A stretch of DNA of 64,000 nucleotides from Bacteroidota bacterium (GCA_963169645.1 CAUJCO010000010.1:1-64000); one strand, 5' to 3'. Positions 35,534-45,673 are shown, counted from the stretch's first letter. Numbers and translations are program-made. Notes: generated by a model not told the origin, from the sequence alone.

Positions 35534-35552
35534 TATTTTCATTGTAATCTAT

Positions 35553-38500
35553 TTATCTCAGTAAAGTTACAGCTCCTTTTTTGGAAACTGATTTGCCATT
35601 ACTGCAAATAAAACTAACTGCATAAATGTATGAATCAGCAGATACATCTGTGTTTTTAAAATGACCTTCCCAACATTCATTTTTGTCACTTGTTTCAAAA
35701 ACACGTTCGCCCCAACGATTAAAAATCACCATTTTATAATTGCTTAAATCCGGCGGCGAAACAATTCCAAAACAATCATTCGTGCCATCGTTATTTGGTG
35801 AAAATGCGGATGGAAAAAAGATGTAATCTGCTGCACAAACATCAATCACATTTACAGATACTGTATCAATATTTTCACACGTATTTTTATCGGTTACCAC
35901 AACAGAAAAAGTTGTTGGTTGTGTTACTACACTAGTTGGATTTTTAATCGTATTATCTAAAAACGCACTTGCCGGTTGCCAAATATAAGATAGTATATTA
36001 TTTCCAACAACATCTAATTGAACCGTCGTATTTGGACGAACCAAGGTTCTATCTACTATTGCATCTATAATTGGTAATGGAAATACTTTTATGGGAACAA
36101 TATCCGTGAAAGTACAAAATGTATTATACTTTACCGTAAATTGAATTGTACTATTTGCTGTATTGGATACAGTAAACGTATCCGTGTTATTTCTAGTAAC
36201 TGTATCATTTACATTTTTCCAAAGGATGCTATACAATGGAATAGTCAAGCCTATATCTATCAACCCACTTTTACCATAACAATATTCTATTTTTGGGATG
36301 GTATATGATGGTTTCGTTACATGAATTATTATACTATTACTTGTATCTATATTTGATGATAAACACGTACTGTTTGTAATTGTAATAACGGCAGATACTT
36401 TATCGTTATCTTTTAATTGTGTCGAGGTGAATTGTGCAGAATTAGTACCAACTTGCTGACCATTCACAAACCATTTATATACAATTGTTCCATTGGTATT
36501 TTGTGTGCTGGCATTAAATTGTACCGGTTCACCAATGCAAATATTGTTTTTATCAGCAGTTATACTCACAGATGGTGTAATTATTGGAATAATAGATAAA
36601 TCTAAAATAACAGTACTATCACAATTTTTGGATGATTGTAAAACAACGGTATGTGTTCCGCTGGTATTAAATGTTTGTGTTCCAACAGTAATACTTTGAT
36701 TACTACAAATAGATTTTGAAATATTCGTTATTTTATTTGGATGCACTATGACAGTAGCTTGTTTAGAAGCTGAACATCCATTCATTGTTCCTGTTACAGT
36801 ATAGGTTGTGTTATTTATCAGAACAGGTGTTATTGGATTCGGTACAGATGGTAATCCATCAGACCAAATATACGAGTTAGCACCACTTGCTATCAATGTT
36901 GCAGAATGCCCACTACACGTTTCAGGTGTGTTTACCGTTATAGTCGGTCTTGGTTTTACAGTAACGGTTGATGTTGCTGAGTTGGAGCATCCATTCGTAG
37001 TTCCTGTTACAGTATACGTTGTCGTAGTTGTTAATGCTGGAGTAGTTGGATTGGATATAGGTTGTAAGCCACCTGTCCAAGTATAGCTTGTTGCACCACT
37101 CGCTAATAAAGTAGCTTGTTCTCCACTGCATATTGAAGGATTTGTTGCCGTTACTGTTGGTTTGGGTTTTACGGTTACGGTAGCCAATACAATATCTGAA
37201 TTACAACCATTCGTTGTTCCGGTTACGGTATATGTGGTGTTATTAGTTAAGATTGGCGTTGTCGGATTAGAGATAGATGGCAATCCTCCATTCCAAGAAT
37301 ACGTTGTTGCTCCACTCGCTTGTAATGTAGCTGTTTGTCCGGTACAAATAGAAGGAGCATTTACAGTTACTACTGGTTTAGGTTTTACTGTTACTGTTGA
37401 AGTTGCTGTGTTGGAACATCCATTCGTAGTTCCTGTTACGGTATACGTTGTAGTGGATGTTAAAATAGGTGTGGTTGGATTCGCTACAGAAGCTAAACCG
37501 CCACTCCAAGTGTAGGTTGATGCACCACTCGCCAACAAGGTTGCTTGTTCTCCATTACAAATTGCTACACTTGTTGTGGTAACATTTGGCTTAGGTTTTA
37601 CAGTAACGGTTGATGTTGCTGTGTTGGAACATCCATTCGTAGTTCCTGTTACGGTATACGTTGTGTTAGTAGATAATGCAGGTGTGGTTGGATTGGATAT
37701 AGGTTGTAAGCCGCCAGTCCAAGTATAGCTTGTTGCACCACTTGCTAATAAAGTAGCTTGGTCACCACTGCATATTGAAGGATTTGTTGCCGTTACTGTT
37801 GGTTTGGGTTTTACCATCATCGGAAAATTTGAACTCAATGTAGGATTATTGGTAATGCAAGATGCATTGCTTGTTAATCTAACTGTTACTATTTCTCCGG
37901 AAATGGTGGATGAATATAAATAATTATTGCCATTTGTTCCTACCGGATTTCCATTTACAAACCATTGATACACCGGATTCGCGCCTCCATTCGTAGGTGT
38001 TGCAGTTAAGGTGGTTGCCTCTCCACTACAAATTGAGGATTGACCGGAAATAGCCACTGCTACTATTTTAGGTGCATTAACCGTCATGGTAATTATGGAA
38101 CTGGTTACTTGCAATCCAGCATTACACAATGCATTACTTGTTACTTGTACTTTTATCTGATCACCTTGTACTGAACTTGTGTTAGTATATGTATTACTAT
38201 TAGTTCCAACCGGAATATTATTCAAATACCATTGATATGTTGGGTTCGCTCCTGCATTGTTTGGAGTTGCCGTAAACGTTACGCTTTCACCTTGGCAAAT
38301 TGGATTTTTTGATGCACTAATATTTACAGTTGGTGGTGTGGAAGCAACTGTAATATTCTTGGTAATTGTATATAAACAACCTTGATTACTCTCCACCGTT
38401 AATGAAATAGTTTTAACACCATTTCCTATATAACTTACAGCAGGTGGTGTTGGTCCATTATGTATGGCAGGTGTTGCACCAACCCCAAAATTCCATTTCC

Positions 38501-39623
38501 ACGAAATTAAAGAACCCGTAGGTGGTGGTGCAGAGGTTTGCGAAAATGTAATGGACTCTCCGGGACAAATTATATCATCAGCATCGCTATCATTGATTGT
38601 AGCAGTTGGACCTTGAAACATTGCTGTACCACCAAACGAAATACTAAATCCATTTCCCGTTGAGGTAAAGTTATTAATTGCCAACGCATAAGTTTGACCT
38701 GCAGTAACATTAACTTGACTTACATAATTATCACTAGGCCAACTACAGCCGGGTGGCTCACTTATATCTGAAGAGCTTGCTCTAATTCCTGTAGCTCCAA
38801 AACAAGAAGCTGCTTCACATCGTACTGTTTGTTTACCTGAACAGTTTCCAACTCCATTGGGCAATCTATATAAAGCAAAATCAATATCATCATTAATATT
38901 AGAAGGCACTATATTAAAATTAAAAGTACCTGAAGTAGCAAATGAGAAAACATACCAAGTTGAATTGGATTCAATATTGCCAGTACTCGGATCATAATCA
39001 AAACAAACGGCATCATTCATTTCTGTTGCTATGGAACCGACGCCGGAAACTGCCGGAACAGTGAAGCTACTGTTATCACACAAAACAACAGCCGATGGAC
39101 AATCACCTTCCGGTGATGGAACTGGATTATAATTATTTATACAATATTGAAAAGTACCTTTAAATGCATTATAACCATCTACTCTAATTAAATAGGTTTG
39201 TCCAATCGTTAATCCCGCTTTATATATTTGAATAATATTTTGACCTGCAGGTGCCGAACCACATGCCATTTCAGAAATACTGGAACTGCAACTACCACCA
39301 TACAGCGCTACTTGCGGTCTATTTAAAGTACCGCTAGCAGGAACGCCTTCATTTCCAATAATAGTAATGGAAACGTCGGATGCTATGGCTATAAATTTAT
39401 ACCAAACATCATTTATTGCACCACTTCCCCAACAAGAGGCTGCTCCATATCCGCCGCTAGTAGAAGCATCATCTGTTGCTGCTAATATTGAACCTGCATT
39501 ATTGGAAGAACAAAAATTTGATACATTAGGTATTAATGTTGCATTTATACATGCATCATTTGCAGGTTGAGCCAACAGAAAATTCCCACAAAAAATAATT
39601 AATAGTAAAAATAAAAATCTCAT
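35553..39623 (-). CDS. Giant secreted protein with PKD/Ig-like repeats and gliding-type C-terminal sorting domain
   Basis: A 1356-residue secreted protein. It has a signal peptide (residues 1-18), then two ~150-residue modules starting with PANDACINATLI and EGDCPSAVVLCDN, of a kind common in surface proteins of this phylum. A PKD-like domain (near 345-430) and two Ig-like domains (ICQGESVTFTATP, ICSGEATTLTATP) follow. Next come five tandem ~71-residue Ig-like repeats (about 605-960) and further strand-rich regions. The last ~95 residues (FFPSAFSPNNDGTND, then YKMVIFNRWGERVFET) are the gliding-motility-associated C-terminal domain, the type B sorting signal of the type IX secretion system. The protein is therefore a probable cell-surface adhesin or structural protein exported under PorX control. 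Confidence 0.93.
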   Translation of the reverse strand: MRFLFLLLIIFCGNFLLAQPANDACINATLIPNVSNFCSSNNAGSILAATDDASTSGGYGAASCWGSGAINDVWYKFIAIASDVSITIIGNEGVPASGTLNRPQVALYGGSCSSSISEMACGSAPAGQNIIQIYKAGLTIGQTYLIRVDGYNAFKGTFQYCINNYNPVPSPEGDCPSAVVLCDNSSFTVPAVSGVGSIATEMNDAVCFDYDPSTGNIESNSTWYVFSFATSGTFNFNIVPSNINDDIDFALYRLPNGVGNCSGKQTVRCEAASCFGATGIRASSSDISEPPGCSWPSDNYVSQVNVTAGQTYALAINNFTSTGNGFSISFGGTAMFQGPTATINDSDADDIICPGESITFSQTSAPPPTGSLISWKWNFGVGATPAIHNGPTPPAVSYIGNGVKTISLTVESNQGCLYTITKNITVASTPPTVNISASKNPICQGESVTFTATPNNAGANPTYQWYLNNIPVGTNSNTYTNTSSVQGDQIKVQVTSNALCNAGLQVTSSIITMTVNAPKIVAVAISGQSSICSGEATTLTATPTNGGANPVYQWFVNGNPVGTNGNNYLYSSTISGEIVTVRLTSNASCITNNPTLSSNFPMMVKPKPTVTATNPSICSGDQATLLASGATSYTWTGGLQPISNPTTPALSTNTTYTVTGTTNGCSNTATSTVTVKPKPNVTTTSVAICNGEQATLLASGASTYTWSGGLASVANPTTPILTSTTTYTVTGTTNGCSNTATSTVTVKPKPVVTVNAPSICTGQTATLQASGATTYSWNGGLPSISNPTTPILTNNTTYTVTGTTNGCNSDIVLATVTVKPKPTVTATNPSICSGEQATLLASGATSYTWTGGLQPISNPTTPALTTTTTYTVTGTTNGCSNSATSTVTVKPRPTITVNTPETCSGHSATLIASGANSYIWSDGLPSVPNPITPVLINNTTYTVTGTMNGCSASKQATVIVHPNKITNISKSICSNQSITVGTQTFNTSGTHTVVLQSSKNCDSTVILDLSIIPIITPSVSITADKNNICIGEPVQFNASTQNTNGTIVYKWFVNGQQVGTNSAQFTSTQLKDNDKVSAVITITNSTCLSSNIDTSNSIIIHVTKPSYTIPKIEYCYGKSGLIDIGLTIPLYSILWKNVNDTVTRNNTDTFTVSNTANSTIQFTVKYNTFCTFTDIVPIKVFPLPIIDAIVDRTLVRPNTTVQLDVVGNNILSYIWQPASAFLDNTIKNPTSVVTQPTTFSVVVTDKNTCENIDTVSVNVIDVCAADYIFFPSAFSPNNDGTNDCFGIVSPPDLSNYKMVIFNRWGERVFETSDKNECWEGHFKNTDVSADSYIYAVSFICSNGKSVSKKGAVTLLR
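36745..37815 (-). repeat. Five tandem ~213-bp coding repeats (Ig-like domains)
   Basis: Each unit encodes about 71 residues with the pattern PKPTVT...ICSG-x-x-ATLLASGA...TYTVTGTTNGCS...TVTVK. Units 1 and 4 are nearly identical in protein (both TNPSIC, SYTWTGGLQPISNPTTPAL) and very similar in DNA, while units 3 and 5 have diverged. This pattern points to recombination between units rather than simple stepwise duplication. Confidence 0.85.
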
Positions 39624-39762
39624 CTGACTTACTAAAATAGATAAAAATCAAGAAATAAATCAGATTATTGTGATGAGATAACGAATTTAATGCAATAGTA
39701 AATAATTGTAAAAAATGAAATACAAGGGTAAAATGATAAAAATGCTTCTAAAATATTAAAGT

Positions 39763-41343
39763 TTATAACTCATCTAACATAGACCACCAAGTTGGTTCAT
39801 AGGCAGTTTTGAATGATTGTATTCCTAATTCATTTAATTTATTGGCTGTTGAACTTCCAATTGCAATAACTCGTTGATTGATATCTAGGCTATGTATTTC
39901 AAAATATGCTGTTGCATTCAGCGGACTTGTGAAAATCAATACTTCTTCATTGCGTTTTTCAATAGGTGATTTGGGTTTGTTTTTATATGCAATCACCGTA
40001 TCAAAGTCGGTATTTTTTTGCATATTTTTTTGAATACTACGCAATGATTGTTGTGCTTGAACGAATAATATTTTCTCGGATGCTATGGTATCAAATGCGA
40101 TTGAAATTGCTTTTAAATCGTTGCCATTTCCAACAAAATCAACTTTAACACCTCGCTCTAACAATGCTTGTGCAGTTCCTTGATTTACTGCTGCAATTTT
40201 TATCTTATTTATACTTTTATAATCGACCTTTTCAAAAAAGAATTTCACACCATTTTTACTGCTAAAGAATATCCAATCTATTGCATCCGGTAGTTTAAAA
40301 TCAACTGCGGAAAATTCGATGAAAGTATGATAACTGATGTTGGAATGATGTTCTTCTAAAGTACGAACTAATAAATTGGAAGCATCTATATCTGATGAAA
40401 CAAACACACTTTTGATGGTATTCATTTTAAAAGATGACACCAAAGATGCACTTAAGTTTTTAATTGCTTCTTCATTTTGAATGGAAGTAGAATCCAAAAC
40501 AATATGCTTCCGCCAAGGTAAGGTATTCCAAGCTTTTGCTTGAGCAATCCAGATATGAAAATCTTGATTAATTTTCTCCGCATACACACCCAATGGCATT
40601 TGGCAACCGCCATCAAAGTCGTGCAAAATTTGACGTTCGATAGTGGCAATTTCAGCACTATTTTTGTCGTTAAGTACAGCACAAATATCTTTCAAACGGG
40701 TATCATTTGCACGTATTTGAAATGCCAACACACCTTGTGCCGGAGCAGGAACAAACATGGGTGCTTGCAAGGGAACTTGAATAAAATCGTTCAAATCTAT
40801 ATTCAATCGTTCCACACCGGCAGAAGCCAACGTAATGGCATCGTATTGTTCTTCTTTCAATTTTTTAATACGAGAAGGAACATTGCCTCTTAAATCGTTT
40901 AATTGAATATCCGGACGAAGTGCCAACAATTGCGATTTTCGTCTTGCTGATGAAGTGCCCACTATTGCATTTTTTTTCAATTTTAAAAAGGCGGTTTCAT
41001 CGGCACATTCTTTTCTGATTAATAAAATATCAAACGGGTTGGCTCTTTTAGAATAGGCTGTAATGGTTAATCCTTCGGGTGATGTTGTAGGTAAATCTTT
41101 ACAAGAATGAACTGCTAAATCGATTTCATTATTCAGTAATGCTTCTTCTAATTCTTTCGTAAAAAAACCTTTTCCTTCTAATTTATCAAAACTTAAGTTC
41201 CATTGTTGTGTGGCATCACCTTTGGTTTTTATAATTTTTAATTCGGAATGTATGCCATGTTTTGCCAGTTCATTTTTGGTAAAATTGGCTTGCCAAAGTG
41301 CTAATTCGCTTCCACGAGTTCCAATAATTATAGGTGATTTCAT
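39763..41343 (-). CDS. hemC-hemD: Hydroxymethylbilane synthase fused to uroporphyrinogen-III synthase
   Basis: Two consecutive haem-pathway enzymes in one 526-residue chain. Residues 1-~300 are porphobilinogen deaminase (HemC): IIGTRGSELALWQA, LAVHSCKDLPT near 80, GTSSARRKSQLLALRPD, and DFDGGCQMPLG with the Cys near 247 that carries the dipyrromethane cofactor. From about residue 308 a HemD-type domain follows (KSVFVSSDIDASNLLVRTLEE, DWIFFSSKNGVKFFFEKV, VLIFTSPLNATAYFE). There is no stop codon or frame break between them, so the fusion is real at sequence level. It lies 63 bases after hemA in the same direction; the two should be co-transcribed. Confidence 0.92.
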   Translation of the reverse strand: MKSPIIIGTRGSELALWQANFTKNELAKHGIHSELKIIKTKGDATQQWNLSFDKLEGKGFFTKELEEALLNNEIDLAVHSCKDLPTTSPEGLTITAYSKRANPFDILLIRKECADETAFLKLKKNAIVGTSSARRKSQLLALRPDIQLNDLRGNVPSRIKKLKEEQYDAITLASAGVERLNIDLNDFIQVPLQAPMFVPAPAQGVLAFQIRANDTRLKDICAVLNDKNSAEIATIERQILHDFDGGCQMPLGVYAEKINQDFHIWIAQAKAWNTLPWRKHIVLDSTSIQNEEAIKNLSASLVSSFKMNTIKSVFVSSDIDASNLLVRTLEEHHSNISYHTFIEFSAVDFKLPDAIDWIFFSSKNGVKFFFEKVDYKSINKIKIAAVNQGTAQALLERGVKVDFVGNGNDLKAISIAFDTIASEKILFVQAQQSLRSIQKNMQKNTDFDTVIAYKNKPKSPIEKRNEEVLIFTSPLNATAYFEIHSLDINQRVIAIGSSTANKLNELGIQSFKTAYEPTWWSMLDEL

Positions 41344-41406
41344 TTTGTAGGATGTTAACTAAAACGATGCAAAGATATTCAAATCCATAGGAAAAAAGAC
41401 AATAAA

Positions 41407-42654
41407 TTATGGTCTGAATTTTTTATTAAGCAAGGATTTTTTAGATGCTTTAAAGGGCAATGCAATATATTTTTCTTCCATGTATTGGATTACTTTTTCC
41501 AATACTTCTTTGGAATTCTCATCTAATTTTTCAATATCTTTTTTAAAGGTTTGTGTTATGGCACGACGGCGAATATCTTTCACAGCAATTGGAATATCTG
41601 CCAATGCCAATTCCAATCGGCGTTCTTTATGCAATTCTGCATAAGCTTTGATAAATTCATCTAATAGGGCTTCTGCTTTATACAATTCACTTTTTCTGAA
41701 TTGCATATTTTCATGTGCTTTTTTTTCTAAGGATGAAATGTCGATATAATCCACATTTTTCATAGCTATCACTTCATCATCAACATCTTGTGGAACCGCT
41801 AAATCGACTATCGTTACTTTTCTATTTTTCGGAACTAATTTATCGAAGATTGCTTTGGTTAAAACCGGAAAATTTGCTCCGGTACACGTTAAAATTACAT
41901 CTACATCTTCTTTATGATGTGCTAATTTTTCTAATGAAAAAGCTTTTGCATTTTTAAAACGAGCCGCTAAATCCATCGCTTTTATTGAAGTTCTATTGTA
42001 GATAACTACATTTTTTGTTTCATGCTTCGTCAATAAATTAGCCATTAAATTATTGGTTTGTCCGGCACCAATTATTAATAAATTAGCATAATGAAAAAAG
42101 TTTCTTTCTGCCAAGGTTCGATATGCCAATGAAACCACTGAAACCGGCTTCTCGCCTATTCGTGTTTCGCAATGAATTTTTTTGGCAAAAACGATTGCTT
42201 GTTGATACGCTAAACGAATGTCATCGCCACAAAGATTGTATTTTTTAGAATTTAAGTAGGCAGTCTTTAATTGACCTAATATTTCGCGTTCGCCCAATAC
42301 TAATGAATCCATGGAAGCAGCAACTCCGAATAAATGTTTAATAGCATCTGAGCCTTCGAAAACCAAAGCTTTGGAAATATGTAAATTAACGAGTTCTTTA
42401 TTAAAATTCGGATTTACGAATTGAAATAAATCTTTCAAAAACTTTTGGTCGATGGATTTATTGTAAGTAAAAAAGAAAGTTACGCGATTGCATGTATTCA
42501 AATACAATAACTCATCCAATTTAAAAGCTTCTTTTAATGCATGCAATCGTAAGTGCGGATAATCTGAAGTATCTTCATCACTCACTAAGTAATCTTTCAG
42601 ACTACTTACTTTTGCCGTTTTGTGAGTTATGGTTACTATTTTATAGCGTTGCAC
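41407..42654 (-). CDS. hemA: Glutamyl-tRNA reductase
   Basis: Reduces glutamyl-tRNA to glutamate-1-semialdehyde with NADPH, the first committed step of C5-pathway haem synthesis. The 415-residue protein has the catalytic Cys at residue 55 in LLYLNTCNRV. It also has SMDSLVLGEREILGQLK near 105, and the NADPH domain with LLIIGAGQTNNLMANLL near 190. The C-terminal dimerisation helix is VLEKVIQYMEEKYIALPF. Translation probably starts at GTG, because no ATG lies in frame near the expected N-terminus. The next gene, the hemC-hemD fusion, continues the pathway. Confidence 0.93.
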   Translation of the reverse strand: MQRYKIVTITHKTAKVSSLKDYLVSDEDTSDYPHLRLHALKEAFKLDELLYLNTCNRVTFFFTYNKSIDQKFLKDLFQFVNPNFNKELVNLHISKALVFEGSDAIKHLFGVAASMDSLVLGEREILGQLKTAYLNSKKYNLCGDDIRLAYQQAIVFAKKIHCETRIGEKPVSVVSLAYRTLAERNFFHYANLLIIGAGQTNNLMANLLTKHETKNVVIYNRTSIKAMDLAARFKNAKAFSLEKLAHHKEDVDVILTCTGANFPVLTKAIFDKLVPKNRKVTIVDLAVPQDVDDEVIAMKNVDYIDISSLEKKAHENMQFRKSELYKAEALLDEFIKAYAELHKERRLELALADIPIAVKDIRRRAITQTFKKDIEKLDENSKEVLEKVIQYMEEKYIALPFKASKKSLLNKKFRP

Positions 42655-42743
42655 AATTTCAATTTTCTATACAAAGATGATAATATATCAATACAAAAAA
42701 AATGATTTTACTCATATTTTACCTCGACTAACAATAAGATAAA

Positions 42744-44057
42744 CTATTGAGGATATTCGATTTGCAGATAACATTTTCCATTTTGCAGTTTCAATACTTT
42801 TTTGACGCCCAATGAATACCGAATAATTACATGTTGATTTTCGTCAATATCCGGCAATTTACCAATAATCTTTGCATATACAATTTTATTATTTACGGGA
42901 TTTTTTACTTTCACTACAGTGCCAATTGGTAACGTTTTGTGCATAGCAAAATATACACTTTCCATTACACCTAAAGTAGTGGTCATGGGTGCTCCGGTGC
43001 CACGCACTGTACTTATTTTTTTGTTCTGTGTTTGAGTTTTAAAAAGCTTTATTAATTCTGATTGGGTTTCGTTTTCTATGGCTTGTACTTCTTCTTCTTT
43101 TTCAATGGTATCAACCATCGGTGACGTTTCCGTTTTAATAATTGGCTCTTCTTTAGATGTATTTTTAGGTGTTTCTTTTGGAGTGGTTGGAATTGTAATA
43201 GCATCTACTTTTACTGATTTCTCTACCGTTGTTGTATTTTTTTGTTCAATAGATTTCGAATTTAAAGATGGGTCCGAAAGTAGGATTTGTTGACCTAATT
43301 GAATATTATTGTCGCTTAGTTTATTCCATTTTTTTAAATCATCAACAGAAACATTATGTAGTTTAGAAATGGCATATAAGGATTGTCCCTTTTCTACTAT
43401 GTGATATTTGTTGATGGATGTTTTCGAGCTATTTTTTTGAGGCTTATTTTGTAGTAAAGAATCAGATTTCATTAATAAAGCTTCTTTATCTTGAATTTTA
43501 TTTTTCACTATTTTTTCATCACGTTCATCCACTGTTGGAATGGATTGGTAATCATTTTTATTCGGTTTAAATGCAGGGTTGGTAACCGCTATTTGTTGAC
43601 CTAATTTTAGATTATTATCCGATAATTGATTCCATTTTTGAATATCTTCCACTTTTACATGATACATCTTGGCAATAGCATACATCGTTTGTCCTTTTTC
43701 AACTGTATGATACTTCACGCCTTTTAATGGCAAATTAGATGATGAATTGTTCTTTTCTTTCAGTGATGTATTTTCATTCTTTAAGGCAACAGCTGGTAAT
43801 TTACCCGAAGTATTTGGAATACGAATTACTTGTTCCGGCATTAATTTATCTTCTACTAAAGACGGATTTATATTTAAAATGGACGCAACCGTAACGTCAT
43901 ATTTTTTGGCAATTTTACCCAATGTTTCACTTGCTTTCACAATATGCATAATGTACTTTGGAGCTTTATTGGAAGTTGAAGTTTTATTACTCGATTGAGC
44001 AAAACTCACAATAAAGTTCATCATACAAAATAATGCTACTAAAATCCTAACCTTCAT
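42744..44057 (-). CDS. Exported LysM protein with C-terminal RlpA-like domain
   Basis: A 437-residue cell-envelope protein with a signal peptide (cleaved near FAQS). Three LysM motifs for peptidoglycan binding lie at roughly residues 36-82, 115-160 and 218-262. The first begins YIMHIVKASETLGKIAKKYD; the other two share the pattern KYHxVEKGQ. A low-complexity Thr/Lys/Glu linker follows. The last ~90 residues (GAPMTTTLGVMESVYFAMHKTLPIG, VVKVKNPVNNKIVYAKIIGKLP) resemble the double-psi beta-barrel of RlpA. It may bind or process denuded glycan strands. The catalytic Asp and His of lytic RlpA are not evident, so a binding role is more likely. It is divergent from kdsB. Confidence 0.85.
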   Translation of the reverse strand: MKVRILVALFCMMNFIVSFAQSSNKTSTSNKAPKYIMHIVKASETLGKIAKKYDVTVASILNINPSLVEDKLMPEQVIRIPNTSGKLPAVALKNENTSLKEKNNSSSNLPLKGVKYHTVEKGQTMYAIAKMYHVKVEDIQKWNQLSDNNLKLGQQIAVTNPAFKPNKNDYQSIPTVDERDEKIVKNKIQDKEALLMKSDSLLQNKPQKNSSKTSINKYHIVEKGQSLYAISKLHNVSVDDLKKWNKLSDNNIQLGQQILLSDPSLNSKSIEQKNTTTVEKSVKVDAITIPTTPKETPKNTSKEEPIIKTETSPMVDTIEKEEEVQAIENETQSELIKLFKTQTQNKKISTVRGTGAPMTTTLGVMESVYFAMHKTLPIGTVVKVKNPVNNKIVYAKIIGKLPDIDENQHVIIRYSLGVKKVLKLQNGKCYLQIEYPQ

Positions 44058-44133
44058 ACCTTAATTTTTCTACCAACAAAAATCGACACTAAAGAGTTTA
44101 TAACTTTCTCTTTTTTTCAACATGCGTTTAAAT

Positions 44134-44141
44134 TACATTTG
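44134..44141 (+). promoter_or_regulatory. -7 promoter box (TACATTTG) for kdsB
   Basis: An exact TAnnTTTG match 21 bases upstream of the TTG start at 44163. It overlaps the alternative TTG at 44139, which therefore cannot be the start codon if this box is used. Confidence 0.6.
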
Positions 44142-44162
44142 CAAAACAAACATTTTTTAACA

Positions 44163-44894
44163 TTGAAAATAATAGGCATTATACCTGCACGTTACGAATC
44201 TTCCCGTTTTCCGGGTAAACCATTGGCAAACATTCATGGAAAAACAATGATACAACGCGTGTACGAACAATGCCAAAAATCCGAATTATTAAGTGCTGTT
44301 TACGTTGCTACAGATTCTGAACGAATTATGGAAAATATACAAGCATTCCAAGGAAATGTAATTTTAACATCCAAACATCATGAAAATGGAACAAGTAGAT
44401 GCTCTGAAGCAATACATCAACTTAAATCAAATAACACATTTGATTATGAATATGTTATAAACATACAAGGTGATGAGCCATTTATTCAACCACAACAAAT
44501 TGACGAATTATGCACATTACTATTATCGAATAAATGCGAAATAGCATCTCAAGTAAAAATAGCATATCAATTAGCATTATTAGCCAATCCAAATATTGTA
44601 AAAGCCATTTTAGACGATGAAAGTTTTGCTATTAATTTTAAAAGAGAAATAGATAATACAACCTATACTTTACCTTATTTCTACAAACATATCGGATTAT
44701 ATGGTTTTAGAACGGATATTTTGGAAAAGCTGGTTGCTTTAAAACCAACCGAAAATGAACAGAAATACAAGTTGGAGCAATTGCGATGGCTTGATCATCA
44801 TTATAAAATAAAAATAGGAACTACAACACATGAAAGTATCAGTATTGATACCCAAGACGATTTGGAAAAAGCGCTTGAAAATTTTGTAGAATAA
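44163..44894 (+). CDS. kdsB: 3-deoxy-manno-octulosonate cytidylyltransferase (CMP-KDO synthetase)
   Basis: Activates KDO with CTP for attachment to lipid A, in the cytoplasm. The 243-residue protein starts with KIIGIIPARYESSRFPGKPL, the nucleotide-binding signature of the family, and continues with ATDSERI, the motif NIQGDEPFI (Mg2+ site) near 105, and HIGLYGFRTDIL. No ATG is in frame near the start. TTG at 44163 aligns with the usual first residue of KdsB proteins and lies downstream of the -7 box at 44134. It converges with the cysH-type gene across three bases. Confidence 0.93.
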   Translation: MKIIGIIPARYESSRFPGKPLANIHGKTMIQRVYEQCQKSELLSAVYVATDSERIMENIQAFQGNVILTSKHHENGTSRCSEAIHQLKSNNTFDYEYVINIQGDEPFIQPQQIDELCTLLLSNKCEIASQVKIAYQLALLANPNIVKAILDDESFAINFKREIDNTTYTLPYFYKHIGLYGFRTDILEKLVALKPTENEQKYKLEQLRWLDHHYKIKIGTTTHESISIDTQDDLEKALENFVE

Positions 44895-44897
44895 ATC

Positions 44898-45569
44898 TTA
44901 CTTGATTAATTCTGTGTGTAATCCACACTCCGTTTTATTTAATCCAAACCAACGAGCCATACGCTCATCTCCCATTTGAGAAGCATCAATTTTTCGTGTG
45001 CACGGTTCACAACCAATGCTGGTATATCCTTCTGCATCTAATGGATGATGTGGAATCGAATAGTGTTTAATATAAGCCCAAATCATTTGTTTAGTCCACT
45101 TTAACATTGGATGATAGCGCATTGCACCTTGCGGCGTTGCTTGTTCTTCTTTCATTTGTGCACGGTTCGCATTTTGGTCGGCACGTACACCGTTTATCCA
45201 AATATCATAACTATGCAAAATAGGTTCCATCGGTGCAACTTTATTTAAATGGCAGCAAAAATCAGGATCAGAAGTAAACAACAAACGGCCATTGCTGTCT
45301 TTTTGCATATTTCTGGGTGTGGAAGATTTTTGGTCTATCACATTTAAACCGTATAATTTGGCTAACTCGTCTTTATATTCGATGGTTTGTGGAAATAAAT
45401 AGCCTGTATTTAAAAAATAAATAGGAATAGATGCATCTATCTGCGAAATAATATGCAACATCGGAATAGAATGCGTTTGAAAAGAAGAACTGGCAAACAA
45501 CGATTTACCTTCTTTTTTGTATTGTTCAATTTTTAAACGTATTACTTCTATTTCATTTTCAAAAGTCAT
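44898..45569 (-). CDS. cysH: Phosphoadenylyl/adenylyl-sulfate reductase family protein (CysH-like, Fe-S type)
   Basis: Reduces activated sulphate to sulphite using thioredoxin, in assimilatory sulphate reduction. Within 223 residues it has SSSFQTHSIPMLHIISQID (PP-loop equivalent), YFLNTGYLFPQTIEY, the Cys pair in DFCCHLNK, and a second Cys pair in GCEPCTRK near 190. The catalytic Cys is near the C-terminus in ECGLH. Four Cys in CC...CxxC arrangement indicate a 4Fe-4S cluster and therefore preference for adenylyl sulphate (APS). The other sulphate assimilation genes are not in this window. Confidence 0.9.
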   Translation of the reverse strand: MTFENEIEVIRLKIEQYKKEGKSLFASSSFQTHSIPMLHIISQIDASIPIYFLNTGYLFPQTIEYKDELAKLYGLNVIDQKSSTPRNMQKDSNGRLLFTSDPDFCCHLNKVAPMEPILHSYDIWINGVRADQNANRAQMKEEQATPQGAMRYHPMLKWTKQMIWAYIKHYSIPHHPLDAEGYTSIGCEPCTRKIDASQMGDERMARWFGLNKTECGLHTELIK

Positions 45570-45673
45570 AGAATAAAATTAAAATCTATTCCAAGATTAT
45601 TCAGAAGAAATACATTAAAAAATCATTAGGCTTCATAAAACCCGATAAAATAGAAAGAATGGAGAAAGAAACA

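Noticed and set aside
36417-37515. Several antisense open frames of 60-117 residues rich in Val, Thr and Pro over the giant protein gene
   Set aside because: They mirror the five coding repeats on the other strand (repeated VVPVTVYVV patterns) and have no independent coding signs.
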